DNA from: JADLBR01 sp020847615
GTDB taxonomy: Bacteria > Verrucomicrobiota > Verrucomicrobiia > JADLBR01
Direction of reading: 5' to 3'
Length of the DNA: 23,336 nt
Assembly (NCBI GenBank): GCA_026646655.1
Contig: JAPKHT010000089.1
Span: 1 to 23,336, forward strand
A program made the position numbers and the translations under genes. Below are positions 13,639-21,666 of this stretch, in pieces. The notes under the pieces were generated by a model. It was not told the origin of the DNA. It ran no database searches and saw nothing but the letters and a program-made list of their open reading frames with translations. Within the stretch, counting starts at the first letter, position 1; each line of letters starts with the position of its first letter.

Positions 13639-14631
13639 ATGAAAATCTATCTTCCCGGTGCGGGCGCGCGGATGATTCCGCCGCTCAAGGCCACGCATGG
13701 CGTCAGCGAGGTCATCGTCTCCATCGATGACCCGTGCGCGGCGGGCGCCTTTCTGGCGGACCGGGCCTACCTGCTGCCCCGTTTCGACGGGCCCGGGTTC
13801 GCCGAAGGCGTGATGTCGATCTACGGGCGCGAGCGATTCGACGCCTGCCTCCCGGTGCTGGATTCCGCGCTCCTTTTCTTCGCCCGGAACCGGGATCGTT
13901 TCCGCGATCAGCCCTTCCGGATCGCGATGGGTGACCCGGGGGTGGTCGAGATGGCCTGCGACAAGCTGCGGCTGCTGCGGTTTCTGGAGGGTTGCGGGTT
14001 GCGCGTGCCCGCGACCCAGACCTTCGAGGAATACCTCGGCGCGCCGGCCCGCGCGCTGCCATCGTTCCTCAAGCCGCGCTACCCCGATGACCGGGACTTC
14101 GGCCGCGCGGTATACACGCGGCTGGAGGACGCCGCGGATGTCAGTCATTGGGCCACCAAGTTGGCCGATCGGCTCGGGCGCTACGTGGTGCAGCCTTTCC
14201 TGGAGGGGGATGAGCACAACATCGACTTTTTCTGCGATGCGTCCGGGGAGATCCGCTCGGTCGTGGCGCTGCGGCGCATCCGGGGCGTTCCGGGGGCGGC
14301 GCTATCGCGGGGGGAGATCGCCGATGCTGAGAGATTCGTACGGCACGTGCGCGCGGTGGCGGGCGCGGTCCAGCTGTGGGGCGCCAACCAGCTGCAGGCG
14401 ATCGTCTCTCCGGAGGGGGTCATCCAGTTCACGGAACTCAACGTGCGCCTGACGGGCAGCTGCCCCTTAGTCCGGGCCGCCGGCATGGATTTCTTCGCGG
14501 GGACCGTGCGGCTGTTGCGCGGGGAGCCGGTCTCGTTCCCCGAGAGGCCGCGTCCCCTGCGCATGACGCAGTGGGATCACGCCCACTACTTCGAGGAATC
14601 CCCGGCCCTGCCCTTGCGCCGAGATGCCTGA
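13639..14631 (+). CDS. ATP-grasp ligase (carbamoyl-phosphate-synthase/PylC-like)
   Basis: The product is a 330-residue ATP-grasp protein, which would activate a carboxylate with ATP and join it to an amine or other nucleophile. Residues 1-95 form the pre-ATP-grasp domain beginning M-K-I-Y-L-P-G-A-G-A. C-D-K-L-R-L-L-R-F-L at 107-116 starts the ATP-grasp domain. F-L-K-P-R at 143-147 supplies the ATP-binding lysine. V-V-Q-P-F-L-E-G-D-E-H-N-I-D follows at 183-196. The metal-binding segment is F-T-E266-L-N268-V-R. Such genes often occur in surface-polysaccharide loci, where they add amino acids or other acids to sugars; the substrate is unknown here. The 3' end overlaps holA tail to tail by 46 bp. 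Confidence 0.8.
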   Translation: MKIYLPGAGARMIPPLKATHGVSEVIVSIDDPCAAGAFLADRAYLLPRFDGPGFAEGVMSIYGRERFDACLPVLDSALLFFARNRDRFRDQPFRIAMGDPGVVEMACDKLRLLRFLEGCGLRVPATQTFEEYLGAPARALPSFLKPRYPDDRDFGRAVYTRLEDAADVSHWATKLADRLGRYVVQPFLEGDEHNIDFFCDASGEIRSVVALRRIRGVPGAALSRGEIADAERFVRHVRAVAGAVQLWGANQLQAIVSPEGVIQFTELNVRLTGSCPLVRAAGMDFFAGTVRLLRGEPVSFPERPRPLRMTQWDHAHYFEESPALPLRRDA

Positions 14632-15713
14632 GCGTGCAGCTCGGCGACCTTGACACACAGCATCTCCATGGCCCGAAACTCCGTAAGGCCCGAGCGGAAC
14701 ATCGCGAGGTACGTGTCGTAGACGAGGTCCAGGAATTGCAGCCAGTGCCGCAGGGGGCGTGAGGAGGCCTGCTCGCCCACGCGCCGCACGCGGAACGCCC
14801 CGGGCATCTTGGCGCCCTTGCCGCGCGCAAGGATCTCCTCGGCCTCGGGGGCAAGGGCGACCTGGTAACCACTCAACTCGAGCCACCCGCGGTCCAGGAG
14901 GACGCGGCACTGGACCAGCAGCCGCGCGTGGCTCGACAGGGCCGCGATCAGGCCGATGGGATTCTCGCGCTGGAATTCGAGGTGGCGCAATAAACGGAGC
15001 GCCTTGGCGACGTCGCCATCGACCACGGCATCGCACCAGTCCCAGTGGCTCTCGGTCCGCGCAGGCGTGACCACTTCCTCCACGTCGGCCACCGATACGC
15101 GCGGCGCGTCGCCCGCGAACAGGGCGGCCTTCTCCGCCTCGGCGCGCAAGAGCCAAGGGTCGGGTCCACACAGGGTGGCAAGGCGCGCCACGGCCGCCTC
15201 ATCCGCGGTCTTGCCGGTGCCCCGGAACGCATTGGCCGCCATCTCCGCGAGCGCCTCATCGCCGCGGCGCCCGGCCTGGGCCGGGAGGTCGCAGATCCTC
15301 ACCTCGCCGGCGCCCTGCAGGGCCTTGAAGAAGGCGCGCCTGCGGTCGAGGCCCGGGGCGGAGACCAGGAGGCGCACGTTGTCGGGCACCCCGCGGCCCA
15401 GGGCATCCGCCAGCGTGTCGAGCGCCTCGTAGATCGCGGCGGCCCGCCCGGTCTCCTCGTCGGCGGGCGCCATGAGATTCTTGAACCACACCAGCTTCTC
15501 GCTGGCCAGAAAAGGCGGCGTGTCGAGCGCCTCGATGACCCGGCGCACCGCCTCCGTCATCTGGTCGACGCCGTCGACCCATCCGTCGATGATCTCGAGA
15601 CCCCACTCGGTCTCGGGGGCCAATTCCTTGGCCCAGGCGGCGGCCCCGGCCTTAACAGCAAGATCGTCGGACCCGGTCACGGCACATATCCTGGTCTCCG
15701 CCCTCTTCGCCAT
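14586..15713 (-). CDS. holA: DNA polymerase III subunit delta (divergent)
   Basis: The delta subunit opens the beta sliding clamp in the clamp-loader complex. This 375-residue protein lacks a Walker A, as expected for delta. Recognisable parts are the opening I-C-A-V-T-G-S-D-D, W-G-L-E-I-I-D-G, L-D-T-P-P-F-L-A-S-E-K-L-V-W-F-K-N (the delta signature after the first domain), V-R-L-L-V-S-A, D-P-W-L-L-R-A-E-A-E-K-A, and a helical C-terminal collar domain. The start is the ATG at 15713 with AAGGGA 7 nt upstream; the open frame continues further upstream but overlaps the HIT gene and lacks family similarity. The variant resembles those I associate with Verrucomicrobiota-type bacteria. It is convergent with the ATP-grasp gene. 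Confidence 0.8.
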   Translation of the reverse strand: MAKRAETRICAVTGSDDLAVKAGAAAWAKELAPETEWGLEIIDGWVDGVDQMTEAVRRVIEALDTPPFLASEKLVWFKNLMAPADEETGRAAAIYEALDTLADALGRGVPDNVRLLVSAPGLDRRRAFFKALQGAGEVRICDLPAQAGRRGDEALAEMAANAFRGTGKTADEAAVARLATLCGPDPWLLRAEAEKAALFAGDAPRVSVADVEEVVTPARTESHWDWCDAVVDGDVAKALRLLRHLEFQRENPIGLIAALSSHARLLVQCRVLLDRGWLELSGYQVALAPEAEEILARGKGAKMPGAFRVRRVGEQASSRPLRHWLQFLDLVYDTYLAMFRSGLTEFRAMEMLCVKVAELHAQASRRKGRAGDSSK

Positions 15714-15809
15714 CCGATCCCTTGAACCACGCGGGGCCACCCATGGCCAGCCCGAAATCGCACCCGGGCGTCCTTGCGGGGAGGTCGGAGACGCTGTTAG
15801 TTTGCCGGC

Positions 15810-16295
15810 ATGGAAATCCTCCATGCGCCCTGGCGGGCCCGCTACCTCGAGGAAGACTCTGAGCGCTCCCCGACCGTCTTTGCCGATATCATCCAGTCGG
15901 GACAAGACGAGACCAACCGGGTGCTCGTTCGCCGCAAGACGTGCCTCGCCGTCCTGAACAAATTTCCTTACAGCACTGGCCACACCCTGATCGTCCCGTA
16001 CAAGTGCACCGGGCGCTACGAGGACCTCGGGCCGTCGGAGCTTGTCGAGGTGATGACCCTGAGCCAAGAGTTGGTGCGGGTGCTGCAGTCGGAATTTCGC
16101 GCCGAGGCCTTCAACATCGGGTTCAACCTGGGCACGGCGGCCGGGGCGGGCATCGCCGAGCACATCCACCTGCACGTGGTGCCGCGCTGGTCCGGGGACC
16201 ACAATTTCATGACCGTGCTGGCGGCGACACGCGTCCATCCCGGGGAACTGGACGTGATCTGGCGAAGGATGCGCGCGCATTTCGCCAACGCGTGA
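15810..16295 (+). CDS. HIT family hydrolase (Ap4A phosphorylase/FHIT-like)
   Basis: The 161-residue protein has the histidine triad H-I-H-L-H-V-V-P-R-W near residues 118-127 and F-N-I-G-F-N-L-G-T-A-A-G-A-G-I just before it. Family members cleave nucleotide phosphoesters such as Ap4A or AMP-lysine. L-N-K-F-P-Y-S-T-G-H-T-L-I-V-P-Y-K is the conserved middle. The protein is longer than the HINT type and of the size common in bacterial FHIT-like proteins. It is divergent from holA with a 96-bp gap and precedes recF in the same direction with 79 bp between them. No clear Shine-Dalgarno is visible. Confidence 0.88.
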   Translation: MEILHAPWRARYLEEDSERSPTVFADIIQSGQDETNRVLVRRKTCLAVLNKFPYSTGHTLIVPYKCTGRYEDLGPSELVEVMTLSQELVRVLQSEFRAEAFNIGFNLGTAAGAGIAEHIHLHVVPRWSGDHNFMTVLAATRVHPGELDVIWRRMRAHFANA

Positions 16296-16313
16296 GGGCC
16301 GATCAGCCCGGTC

Positions 16314-16342
16314 TTGACACGCGCGCCGCGGCACATGAAATT
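16314..16342 (+). promoter_or_regulatory. Possible recF promoter
   Basis: TTGACA at 16314-16319 and GAAATT at 16337-16342 have a 17-nt spacer and sit just after the HIT stop. The leader to the GTG at 16375 would be about 25 nt. The -35 is perfect and the -10 matches three of six. Confidence 0.4.
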
Positions 16343-16374
16343 CCCGCGGAGCGCCGGACCCTCTGGCGCGCCAC

Positions 16375-17391
16375 GTGATCCGGGAACTGCTGCTCCGAAA
16401 TTTTCGCTGCCACGGGCGGGTGCGCCTCGAGTTCGGGGGCGGGGCCACGGTCTTCTGCGGGCCGAACGGCGCCGGCAAGTCGGCGCTGCTTGAGGCGATC
16501 TATTTCGCGGGTCGGCTGAGGTCCTTCCGGGCGGCGACGCCGCGCGACATGGTGAGGCGGGGCGCGCCCTCGTTCGAGATAGGCATCGGGGCGGACGGTG
16601 TCCGCCTCGGGGTGGTGTGGTCGGCGGGCGATCGCCGGCTCTCGCTCAACGAGGGGGAGATACGGTCCGCCGCGGATTACTGGGGCACCCTGCCGTGCGT
16701 GGCGCTGACGCCCGCCGACGTGCGCCTGATCGGCGGGCCGGCGGCCGACGCGCGGCGCTTTCTCTCGGCCCTGGCGAGCCAACTTGACCGCGGCGCCCTG
16801 CGGGCGCTCCTGCGCTATCGGCGGCTGGCCAGCCAGCGGCAGGCGCTGCTGGCGGGGGGGCGGCCCGACCGCGGCCTCTGGGATTCGCTCACGCTGCAGC
16901 TGCGCGAGACCGGGGCACCCTTGCAGCGTCAGAGGCGGGCGCTGGTCCGTCGGCTCGCGGTGCACGCGGCGCGCGCCTACCACGAGATCTCGGGGGGCAC
17001 CGAGGCCCTGAGCATCGCGTATCGGCCAGGATCCTGGGATACGGACATGGATGACGAGGTGCGGGCCGGACGGACCCTGGTTGGCCTGCAGCGCGATGCC
17101 CTGCAGATCGCGATCGGTGGCGCGCCGCCAAGGCGCCACGCCAGCGAGGGACAACTCCGCTCCGCGGCGATCGCGATAAGGGCGGCCGAGATCGCCGTGC
17201 TCCGGGCCGCGGGGGCGCAATTGCCGGTCGTGCTGGTCGACGACGTCTTCGGCGAACTCGACCCTGCCCGGCGCGCGGCCCTGGCGCGCCTCATCCCCCC
17301 GGAGGCGCAGCTGTTCGCGACCGTGGCCGATGGCCGATGGGTGCCAGAGACCCTGGCCGACGCGCGGGTCGTGCCGGTGCCGCCGCACTGA
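16375..17391 (+). CDS. recF: DNA replication and repair protein RecF
   Basis: RecF loads RecA at single-strand gaps with RecO and RecR. The 338-residue product has the N-terminal start I-R-E-L-L-L-R-N-F-R-C, Walker A G29-P-N-G-A-G-K-S36, the ABC-type signature A-S-E-G-Q-L-R-S-A-A, and Walker B V-V-L-V-D-D-V-F-G-E-L-D near 284-295 with D-P-A-R-R after it. It is slightly shorter than the usual 355-375 residues, the difference being spread over the coiled-coil arm rather than the motifs. The start is GTG; no ATG fits before the conserved region. The usual neighbours dnaA, dnaN and gyrB are absent, as is common outside the Proteobacteria and Firmicutes. Confidence 0.92.
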   Translation: MIRELLLRNFRCHGRVRLEFGGGATVFCGPNGAGKSALLEAIYFAGRLRSFRAATPRDMVRRGAPSFEIGIGADGVRLGVVWSAGDRRLSLNEGEIRSAADYWGTLPCVALTPADVRLIGGPAADARRFLSALASQLDRGALRALLRYRRLASQRQALLAGGRPDRGLWDSLTLQLRETGAPLQRQRRALVRRLAVHAARAYHEISGGTEALSIAYRPGSWDTDMDDEVRAGRTLVGLQRDALQIAIGGAPPRRHASEGQLRSAAIAIRAAEIAVLRAAGAQLPVVLVDDVFGELDPARRAALARLIPPEAQLFATVADGRWVPETLADARVVPVPPH

Positions 17392-17434
17392 ATTTTCTTG
17401 TGCGGGGCGGTCTGCCGGGCCTTCACTCTGGGGC

Positions 17435-18313
17435 ATGGCCTCGCCCGACGAGCGATTCCCCGGTGGAATTACGGTGCTGATCCCCGCCTTCAACGAGGAG
17501 GGGGCGCTGGAATCCACCATCGGGGCGATCCTCGCGTGCGCCCGCGTCGCCGAGGATTTCGAGGTCATCGTGATCGATGATGGCTCGAAGGACCGGACCG
17601 CCGAGGTGGCCGCCCGGTTGCCCGTGACCCTGGTGCGGCATCCGGTCAACCGCGGCTACGGCAGCTCGCTGATGTCCGGCATGCGCCGCGCGAAGCACGA
17701 TTGGATCCTGATCGCGGATGCCGATGGCACCTATCCGCTCGAGGACATCCCCCGCCTGCTGGCGGAGGCCAAGGTGGCCGACATGGTCGTCGGGGCGCGG
17801 ACCGGCAGCGAGGTCCACGTTCCCCTCCTCCGCCGCCCCGGCAAGTGGATCATCACCCGGCTCGCGGAATACCTCAGCCAGACGCGCATCCCCGACCTCA
17901 ATTCCGGGTTCCGCATCTTCCGCAAGGAGGCGGCCATGCGGTTCATCAGCCTGTACCCGGAGGGGTTCTCGTTCACGACGACGATCACCCTCGCCTTCAT
18001 GACCAACGGCTACCACGTGGTCTTCGTGCCGATCAACTATCACAGGCGCGTCGGGAAATCCTCGATCAAGCCGCTGCGGGATTTCACCGGGTTCTTCATC
18101 TTGATCATCCGGATCTGCGCGTGCTTCCGCCCGCTGAACGTATTCATCCCGCCGGCGCTCTTCTTCCTCGCGGCGGGCATCGGCAAGGGGATCGTTGACT
18201 ACATGGGCCAGGGCCACCTCGGCCTGCTGGCGATCGCCGCGGCGCTCACTGGCGTGCAGATGATCTTCATCGGTCTGCTCGCGGATCTTATCGACCGCAG
18301 GATGAAGTTGTGA
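17435..18313 (+). CDS. GT2 polyprenyl-phosphate sugar transferase (DPM1-like)
   Basis: The 292-residue membrane-associated glycosyltransferase has a GT-A fold: V-L-I-P-A-F-N-E-E at 14-22, V-I-D-D-G-S-K-D-R-T at 46-55, and the metal/nucleotide-sugar site A-D95-A-D97-G-T-Y-P. G-A-R-T-G and L-N-S-G-F-R-I-F-R-K at 155-164 are typical of dolichol/polyprenyl-phosphate mannose or glucose synthases. Two C-terminal hydrophobic segments (about 216-252 and 262-285) would anchor it. It would load a sugar onto undecaprenyl phosphate for use by a GT-C enzyme across the membrane. The next gene is such a candidate and overlaps it by 4 nt (GTGA). The ATG at 17435 follows GGGG; the longer frame upstream overlaps recF. 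Confidence 0.85.
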   Translation: MASPDERFPGGITVLIPAFNEEGALESTIGAILACARVAEDFEVIVIDDGSKDRTAEVAARLPVTLVRHPVNRGYGSSLMSGMRRAKHDWILIADADGTYPLEDIPRLLAEAKVADMVVGARTGSEVHVPLLRRPGKWIITRLAEYLSQTRIPDLNSGFRIFRKEAAMRFISLYPEGFSFTTTITLAFMTNGYHVVFVPINYHRRVGKSSIKPLRDFTGFFILIIRICACFRPLNVFIPPALFFLAAGIGKGIVDYMGQGHLGLLAIAAALTGVQMIFIGLLADLIDRRMKL

Positions 18314-20022
18314 GGCGCCCGCCATGGCAGACGGTGGCGGCGATGGCGCTGCCGCTCTTGGTCGGGTACGCGTACCACGTCGTCGCGCACCTGTGGGGGC
18401 GGCCCTTGGCCTTTCAAGACGACATGCGGCAGCACCTGCTCGGATTGCGCCCGACCGCCGATCTGTTCGGTGCCTACTTTGCCGCGACGGTGCCCTTCGG
18501 GGTGCGCGCGCTGGACGCGGCGACCTCGTGGTGCCTGGACGCCCTCGATTGGGCGCGATGGGTGCAGCCCCTACTGCTGGGCGCCTGGTTGGCGGTCGGC
18601 GCCCGGAGGCTCGCGGCGGCCCTGGGCCGCGAGGGGGACGGTTGGGTCCTGGCGGCGTGCCTCCAGGCGTTCGCGTGGTCGGGCGACGACCTGGTCAGCA
18701 GCACGCCCAGGGCCTGGGCCTTGCCCTTTCTCGTCGAGATGCTGGGGAGCGCCGCCGCGCGCCAACCCGGGCGGCTGGCGGTCGGCATCGCGGTCGCGGC
18801 GCTCTGGTACCCGCCGGTGGCCGTGCTCGGGTGGGCCACCGCCGCGGGCATCACGGCCTGGCTGCCGATCGAGGCGGCCTTCGGCGAGCCGGAGTTGCGC
18901 GGCTTGCCGGGCGCGCAGGCCACCTCGTTCTGGTTGAAATGGCGCACCGGCTGGCGCCGCGAGCTGCTGCGCTGGTGTCTGGCGCTGGTGATCGCGGCGG
19001 CGGCGCTGCTGGTCGTGGCGCAGCTCTACGCGCATCGGCTCGAACCGTTCGGGCCGAGCGTGACCCGCGATGCGGCGATGCGCCTCGATGAATTCGGGGA
19101 CTCCGGCCGCGCCGCATTCTTCTCCGAGGACCCGATGACCTATTGGATCACGAACTCCCGCGGCGGCCTCGTGAACCGGGACTCCGAGATCCCGTGGCTG
19201 ATCGTTGGGGCGTGCGCCGTCATGACATTCTTCAAAGTGCCGCCGTCGCTCGGGCGCCTGCTGCCGTCACTGTGGTCCCCCCGGGGGCGCGCGCTGATGA
19301 CGGCGTGGCTCGCGGCTTCGGTGATCCTGTTCTTCGCGGCCCACGGCCTCTGGCACAGGCTATTCCATCCGAGCCGATACGTGCAGTTTTCGGTGACGAT
19401 CCTGTCCGCGCTCTTGCTCGCGGGAGCCATCTCGCGCTGGCGCTGGCCGATCCGGGCTGCGGCCCTGGCGGCGGTCTTCGGCCTGGCGGCCTGGGTGGGG
19501 CACGCGAGCTACGATGACGGTCGCCTGGCCGGGCAGATCCAGTGGGAGATCGGACCGCCCGAGCGGGCCGTCCTGGCCGTGTACCCGGAAAGCGAACTGT
19601 CCTCCGCCCCCCCCCTGCTCTTCGGTTCTCGCACGGCGGCTTCCGTCGAGCTGGCCCTCCCCTATCACTTGGGATTCTACAAATCGGCCGCCGGGCGAAT
19701 CCGCGACGCCTTTGTCGCGTGGTATACCGATGACCCCGGCAAGGTCCTGGCTTTCCAGCAGAAGTATGGCGTGACCCACTGGATTCTGGAGGGCGATGCG
19801 TGGAAGGGCCGGGGCCACGGATTTCATGTCCACCAGCCATGGCGCGGATTGATCCCCAAGCGCATGGGCGAGATCCCGAAACCCGTGCTTCAGCGCATCC
19901 ACGAGGGCAGGGACTACGGGCGACCCGCCGTCGTTTCCGCCACCCAGATGGCGGAATTGCTGCGCCATTGGCCCCGTCCCGCACAATCCTTGCCTGTCCC
20001 GGGGGTTCGCCTACAACCTTAG
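18310..20022 (+). CDS. Polytopic membrane protein, putative GT-C glycosyltransferase
   Basis: The 570-residue protein has about nine or ten hydrophobic segments in the first 400 residues and a hydrophilic C-terminal third. The first membrane span is followed by F-Q-D37-D38-M-R, matching the acidic pair in the first outer loop of GT-C enzymes that use lipid-phosphate sugars. H-P-S-R-Y-V-Q-F lies before the last spans, as in several GT-C proteins. The coupled DPM1-like gene upstream would provide the polyprenyl-phosphate donor. I infer a transferase that adds sugar to a glycan, lipid or protein outside the cytoplasm. I do not recognise a named family, and a structural or polymerase role is possible. 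The start is GTG, overlapping the previous stop. Confidence 0.65.
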   Translation: MRRPPWQTVAAMALPLLVGYAYHVVAHLWGRPLAFQDDMRQHLLGLRPTADLFGAYFAATVPFGVRALDAATSWCLDALDWARWVQPLLLGAWLAVGARRLAAALGREGDGWVLAACLQAFAWSGDDLVSSTPRAWALPFLVEMLGSAAARQPGRLAVGIAVAALWYPPVAVLGWATAAGITAWLPIEAAFGEPELRGLPGAQATSFWLKWRTGWRRELLRWCLALVIAAAALLVVAQLYAHRLEPFGPSVTRDAAMRLDEFGDSGRAAFFSEDPMTYWITNSRGGLVNRDSEIPWLIVGACAVMTFFKVPPSLGRLLPSLWSPRGRALMTAWLAASVILFFAAHGLWHRLFHPSRYVQFSVTILSALLLAGAISRWRWPIRAAALAAVFGLAAWVGHASYDDGRLAGQIQWEIGPPERAVLAVYPESELSSAPPLLFGSRTAASVELALPYHLGFYKSAAGRIRDAFVAWYTDDPGKVLAFQQKYGVTHWILEGDAWKGRGHGFHVHQPWRGLIPKRMGEIPKPVLQRIHEGRDYGRPAVVSATQMAELLRHWPRPAQSLPVPGVRLQP

Positions 20023-20027
20023 GCGCC

Positions 20028-21614
20028 ATGACCCGCCGCAAAGATCTCTTCGCCCGCGCCGCGCTTCAGAACATCCCCAAGATCCTGACGCTTCAGGACC
20101 GGAACCCCCACAGCCCCACCTACGGGTGCTTCGACCGAAATTTCTGGCTGTATCGGATCATCGATTTTCCGAGCGGCATGGCGCAGGAGTTCTGCTGGCC
20201 GCTGGCCCTGGCCCACGAGACGCCGCTGCCGGACAACCCCTACTACCGGCAGCCCGAGATCCGCGAATGGGCGGCCGCCGGGGTGCGCTACGCGGCCCGC
20301 AGCGCCCATGCCGACGGTTCGTGCGATGACTACTTTCCCTTCGAGAAGGCCGGCGGCGCCGCGGCCTTCTCGCTGCTGGCATGCGTGTCCACCTGCCGCC
20401 TGCTCGACCTGAAGGAGCCCGGGATCGTCGCCTTCCTTGAGCGGCGCGCGGATTGGCTGGCGTCGCATCAGGAGAGCGGCCAGTTGACCAACCACCACGC
20501 GCTCATCCTGCTGGGGCTCCATGAGCTGGGGGCATGGCTCGGGACAGACCGATGGTCCGGGGCCGCGGGCCGCCGCCTCCAGCAGGTCCTGGATTGGCAG
20601 CATCCCGAGGGCTGGTTTCCGGAATACGAGGGTTGCGATCCCGGCTATCACACGCTCACGATCTCCTGCCTCGCGGCCTACCACGCCCAATGCCCCGACC
20701 CGCGCGTCGAGGAGGCCCTCCGCCGCGCCGTGGGCGTGGCCCGGCTCTTCATCCATCCCGACGGCACCTTCGGCGGGGAGTATGGGAGCCGCAACACGCT
20801 GAATTTTTTCCCGCATGGTTTCGAGCTCGTCGGCCAGTGGATGCCCGAGGCCCTCGGGATCAACGACGGCTTTCTCGAGGGGCTGCACCGCGGGTTGCAG
20901 CCCTGCTACGCCGATGACCACATCGTGGGCCACCACACCTGGAACTACCTCCTGGCGTGGCGCGATTTCGTCCCGGAGCGCGGGACGCCGCAGCCGACCC
21001 CGGACGGCCGCACGCACCTCGAGGGCGCCGGCATCCTCGTGGAGCGGCGAGGCGACGCCCTCCTCTACGTGGCGCTCAACAAGGGCGGTGCCTTCAAGCT
21101 CTTCCGCGGCGGACGTCTCGTCGCCTCCGACACCCACCTCTCCGTGCGCGCCGGCGGGCGCAACGCCGTCGGCCACCTGGTCGATCGCTACGACTGCTCG
21201 GTCGATGCCGACCGCATCGAGGTCTCCGGCACCCTCGGATGGGCGAAACACAAGCTCATGAATCCCCTCGCCATGGTCATCTCCCGCGCCGTCATGCTCA
21301 CCGCCGGGAGGTTCTTCGCGGACGCGGTGCGCCGGCTCCTCCAGCGGCTCCTGGTCACGGGCAAGCGGCCGGCGCCCTTTCGATTCCGCCGCGCCCTGGA
21401 GTGGGAGGGCGAGAAACTGGCCGTCACGGACCGCCTCGAGGCCGATTCCTGGGAGGGCGTCGAGGCCTGCGGCATCGGGGGTCACCAGACCTCGATCTGC
21501 GTCGTCATGAGCCGCACGTTCCAGCCCGCGCAGCTCCAGCCCTGGTTCGACATGACCGATGACGTGCGGCGGCTCGCCCCCGGCGAGGCCCTCGCCATGC
21601 GCCGGGAACTCTGA
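20028..21614 (+). CDS. (alpha/alpha)6-barrel, heparinase-like protein
   Basis: The 528-residue protein begins 6 bp after the stop of the membrane-protein gene. Residues about 30-320 are rich in helices with H-x-x-L-I-L-L-G-L-H-E-L, W-F-P-E-Y-E-G-C-D-P-G-Y-H-T-L-T-I-S and E-Y-G-S-R-N-T, like the toroidal barrels of heparinase II/III-type lyases and squalene-cyclase-like folds. Residues about 330-520 are beta-rich and resemble the supersandwich of such lyases. There is no signal peptide, which is unusual for a secreted lyase, so it may act in the cytoplasm or be tethered by its partners. Homologues of this shape are often found inside exopolysaccharide loci, where they may edit or cleave the product. 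The function is not established. Confidence 0.6.
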   Translation: MTRRKDLFARAALQNIPKILTLQDRNPHSPTYGCFDRNFWLYRIIDFPSGMAQEFCWPLALAHETPLPDNPYYRQPEIREWAAAGVRYAARSAHADGSCDDYFPFEKAGGAAAFSLLACVSTCRLLDLKEPGIVAFLERRADWLASHQESGQLTNHHALILLGLHELGAWLGTDRWSGAAGRRLQQVLDWQHPEGWFPEYEGCDPGYHTLTISCLAAYHAQCPDPRVEEALRRAVGVARLFIHPDGTFGGEYGSRNTLNFFPHGFELVGQWMPEALGINDGFLEGLHRGLQPCYADDHIVGHHTWNYLLAWRDFVPERGTPQPTPDGRTHLEGAGILVERRGDALLYVALNKGGAFKLFRGGRLVASDTHLSVRAGGRNAVGHLVDRYDCSVDADRIEVSGTLGWAKHKLMNPLAMVISRAVMLTAGRFFADAVRRLLQRLLVTGKRPAPFRFRRALEWEGEKLAVTDRLEADSWEGVEACGIGGHQTSICVVMSRTFQPAQLQPWFDMTDDVRRLAPGEALAMRREL

Positions 21615-21666
21615 GCGCCCGCTCATCGTCATTGACCCCACTGCCTCGACCCACCATACTGCCCGC

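Noticed and set aside
15714..16478. Longer version of holA starting at about 16478
   Set aside because: The extension runs antisense through the HIT gene and into recF and has no delta-subunit similarity. The ATG at 15713 has a good AAGGGA.
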